Part shown: piece by piece, positions 62,623 to 64,000 of the stretch
Layout of the letters: every line of letters starts with the position of its first letter
Numbering within the stretch: position 1 is the first letter of the stretch
Assembly (NCBI RefSeq): GCF_011388215.1
Contig: NZ_CP049989.1
Span: 1,736,001-1,800,000, forward strand
DNA: 64,000 bases
Origin: Hydrogenophaga crocea
Lineage (GTDB): Bacteria > Pseudomonadota > Gammaproteobacteria > Burkholderiales > Burkholderiaceae_C
Reading direction: 5' to 3'
Notes under the pieces: generated by a model
Seen by the model: only the letters and a program-made list of their open reading frames with translations
What the model was told of the DNA's origin: nothing
Database searches by the model: none
Position numbers and translations under genes: made by a program

Positions 62623-63286
62623 GAAGCAATCCCTGTATTCGAACCGCCGCGACTTTAGCCTGAGCCTGCTGGCCGCGCTGGCCCTGGGGCCGGCCGGCCC
62701 GCTGCACGCCCAGGGCAAGGCCCCGCCGGTGGTGCTGGTGGTGGGCGACTCGCTGAGCGCCGAGTACGGCCTGCGCCGTGGCAGCGGCTGGGTCGCGCTC
62801 ACCGAACAGAAACTCGCGGACGAAAAACTCGCCGCGCGGGTGGTCAATGCCAGCGTGAGCGGTGACACCACCTCGGGCGGGCGTTCACGGCTGCCCGCGC
62901 TGCTCCAGCAGCACCGGCCCCGGGTGGTGGTCATCGAACTCGGCGGCAACGACGCGCTGCGCGGGCTGCCCCTGAGCATGACGCGCGAGAACCTCGCAGC
63001 CATGGCCCGGGCGGCCAAGGCCGCGGGCGCGCGTGTGCTGTTGCTGGGCATGGACATGCCGCCCAACTACGGTGCCAGCTACGCCAAAGAGTTCCGCGAA
63101 CTGTTCGTGAGCGTGGCGCGCGAGGAGAAGGCCGCGCTCGTGCCCTTCTTCCTCAAGGGCGTGGCCGACCTCGCCGACCCGCTGGCGCTGTTCCAGAGCG
63201 ACCGCATCCACCCCAACGAGAAGGCCCAGCCCATCATGCGCGACACGGTCTGGCCCGAACTGAGGAAGCTGGTGGCGGCGGGATAA
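62621..63286 (+). CDS. tesA: arylesterase / acyl-CoA thioesterase I (SGNH hydrolase)
   Basis: Periplasmic SGNH hydrolase of 221 aa. It has the four blocks: GDSLSAEYG with the nucleophile Ser, Gly in [17 protein letters not shown], and the Asp/His pair in DRIHPN. The N-terminal signal ([17 protein letters not shown] ... LHAQ) contains Arg-Arg-x-Phe, as in Tat signals, and ends in an Ala-x-Ala-like site. Its start codon overlaps that of the divergent ABC gene. Substrates could be thioesters, lysophospholipids or esters. Confidence 0.9.
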   Translation: MKQSLYSNRRDFSLSLLAALALGPAGPLHAQGKAPPVVLVVGDSLSAEYGLRRGSGWVALTEQKLADEKLAARVVNASVSGDTTSGGRSRLPALLQQHRPRVVVIELGGNDALRGLPLSMTRENLAAMARAAKAAGARVLLLGMDMPPNYGASYAKEFRELFVSVAREEKAALVPFFLKGVADLADPLALFQSDRIHPNEKAQPIMRDTVWPELRKLVAAG

Positions 63287-63287
63287 T
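63282..63287 (+). promoter_or_regulatory. candidate -10 (GATAAT) for mnmH
   Basis: GATAAT ends 7 nt before the mnmH ATG and overlaps the tesA stop codon (TAA in GGATAATCC). No ribosome-binding site is seen. Confidence 0.35.
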
Positions 63288-63294
63288 CCGCCCC

Positions 63295-64000
63295 ATGCCC
63301 GTTGCCACCCTGCCCGCCACCGAAGCGCTGCGCCGCCTCGACACCTTCGACACCGTGATCGACGCCCGCTCGGAGGACGAGCACGCGCTCGACCACGTGC
63401 CGCACGCGATCAACTGGCCCACGCTGGACAACGCCCAGCGCATCGAGATCGGCACTATGTACAAGCAGGTGAGCGCGTTCGAGGCCAAGAAGCGCGGCGC
63501 GGCCTACGCGGCGCGCAACATCGCGGCCCACATCGAACGCGAGGGCCTGGACAAGCCCAAGGACTGGAAGCCGCTGGTGTACTGCTGGCGCGGCGGCAAC
63601 CGCAGCGGCGCGCTCGCCACCATCCTGGGCGCGATCGGCTTCCAGGTGACGCTGATCGAAGGCGGCTACAAGGCCTGGCGCGCGGCCCTGGTGGATGACC
63701 TGCCGCGCCAGGCCGCGCGGCTGCGCTACTGCGTGCTCTGCGGCCCCACGGGCAGCGGCAAGACGCGGCTGCTGCAGGCGCTCGCGGCCGAGGGCGCGCA
63801 GGTGCTCGACCTCGAAGGCCTGGCCTGCCACCGCAGCTCGGTGCTGGGCCTGCTGCCCGGCCGGCCGCAGCCGAGCCAGAAGCGCTTCGACGCGCTGGTC
63901 TGGGACGCGCTGCGCCGCTTCGACCCGGCGCGGCCGGTGTACGTGGAAAGCGAGAGCAAGAAGGTGGGCAACCTGCGCGTGCCCGATGCGCTCATGGACG
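63295..64000 (+). CDS. mnmH: tRNA 2-selenouridine synthase (partial, cut by the right edge)
   Basis: First 235 residues of MnmH/SelU, which replaces sulfur by selenium (through a geranylated intermediate) at U34 of tRNA. A rhodanese domain comes first (VIDARSEDEHALDHVPHAINWP, with the active Cys in YCWRGGNRSG), then the P-loop domain GPTGSGKTRLLQAL. Full-length proteins have about 350-370 aa. The ATG at 63295 is 8 nt after the tesA stop. Its presence suggests use of selenium-modified tRNA, but selD is not in the window. Confidence 0.92.
   Translation, partial: MPVATLPATEALRRLDTFDTVIDARSEDEHALDHVPHAINWPTLDNAQRIEIGTMYKQVSAFEAKKRGAAYAARNIAAHIEREGLDKPKDWKPLVYCWRGGNRSGALATILGAIGFQVTLIEGGYKAWRAALVDDLPRQAARLRYCVLCGPTGSGKTRLLQALAAEGAQVLDLEGLACHRSSVLGLLPGRPQPSQKRFDALVWDALRRFDPARPVYVESESKKVGNLRVPDALMD

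Overview
The window is about 64 kb of very GC-rich, gene-dense bacterial chromosome with short gaps and many overlapping start and stop codons. Gene content points to a betaproteobacterium of the order Burkholderiales, most likely Comamonadaceae (Hydrogenophaga-like). The markers are the tauE-cysI-DUF934-cysHDN-fdxA-FNR sulfur cluster, ilvI-ilvH-ilvC-pssA-leuA, the aat-bpt pair and a K+-independent-type HppA. The species name is inference. I see no insertion sequence, phage gene, integrase or CRISPR array, and one tRNA. No stretch over 300 bases lacks a gene; the largest gaps are 36987-37262, 4805-5052 and 29513-29753.

Layout. 1-7333: RNA helicase HrpA (cut by the left edge), argA, dsbB and fpr, yggX, a stand-alone MnmC FAD domain, and a protein that looks like two degenerate receiver domains. 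7429-14967: assimilatory sulfate reduction (sulfite/anion permease, CysI, DUF934, Fe-S APS reductase CysH, CysD, CysN), followed directly by a 7Fe ferredoxin and a ferredoxin-NADP reductase that could supply electrons to CysI. 15005-17352: a TPP riboswitch in front of a TonB-dependent receptor. 17411-21502: tRNA-Asn, VanZ, the N-degron transferases aat and bpt, an IclR regulator and the peptidoglycan hydrolase PbpG. 21678-29512 (minus strand): branched-chain amino acid synthesis ilvI-ilvH-ilvC-pssA, then a leucine leader peptide and attenuator in front of two different 2-isopropylmalate synthases.

29754-40900: RDD protein, DgkA and LOG; PII (glnB), asparaginase and NadE; a COG3146 protein; a small membrane protein coupled to a bactofilin; soluble and membrane pyrophosphatases back to back; and a TetR regulator divergent from a PF10118 hydrolase with a clear operator. 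40946-51686: one long operon for C4 sugar acids (FadR-type regulator, LtnD, OtnK, OtnC, OtnI, DenD, a TRAP transporter, then an aldehyde dehydrogenase and an SDR). 51701-64000: DUF808, a PhyH-type dioxygenase, purL, map, glnD, rlmB, an ABC ATPase divergent from tesA, and the start of mnmH.

The best regulatory observations are the TPP riboswitch on an outer-membrane receptor, the leu leader peptide with four consecutive Leu codons, and a recurring -10-like hexamer 6-8 nt before the start codon of genes that lack a Shine-Dalgarno sequence, which suggests leaderless transcripts.
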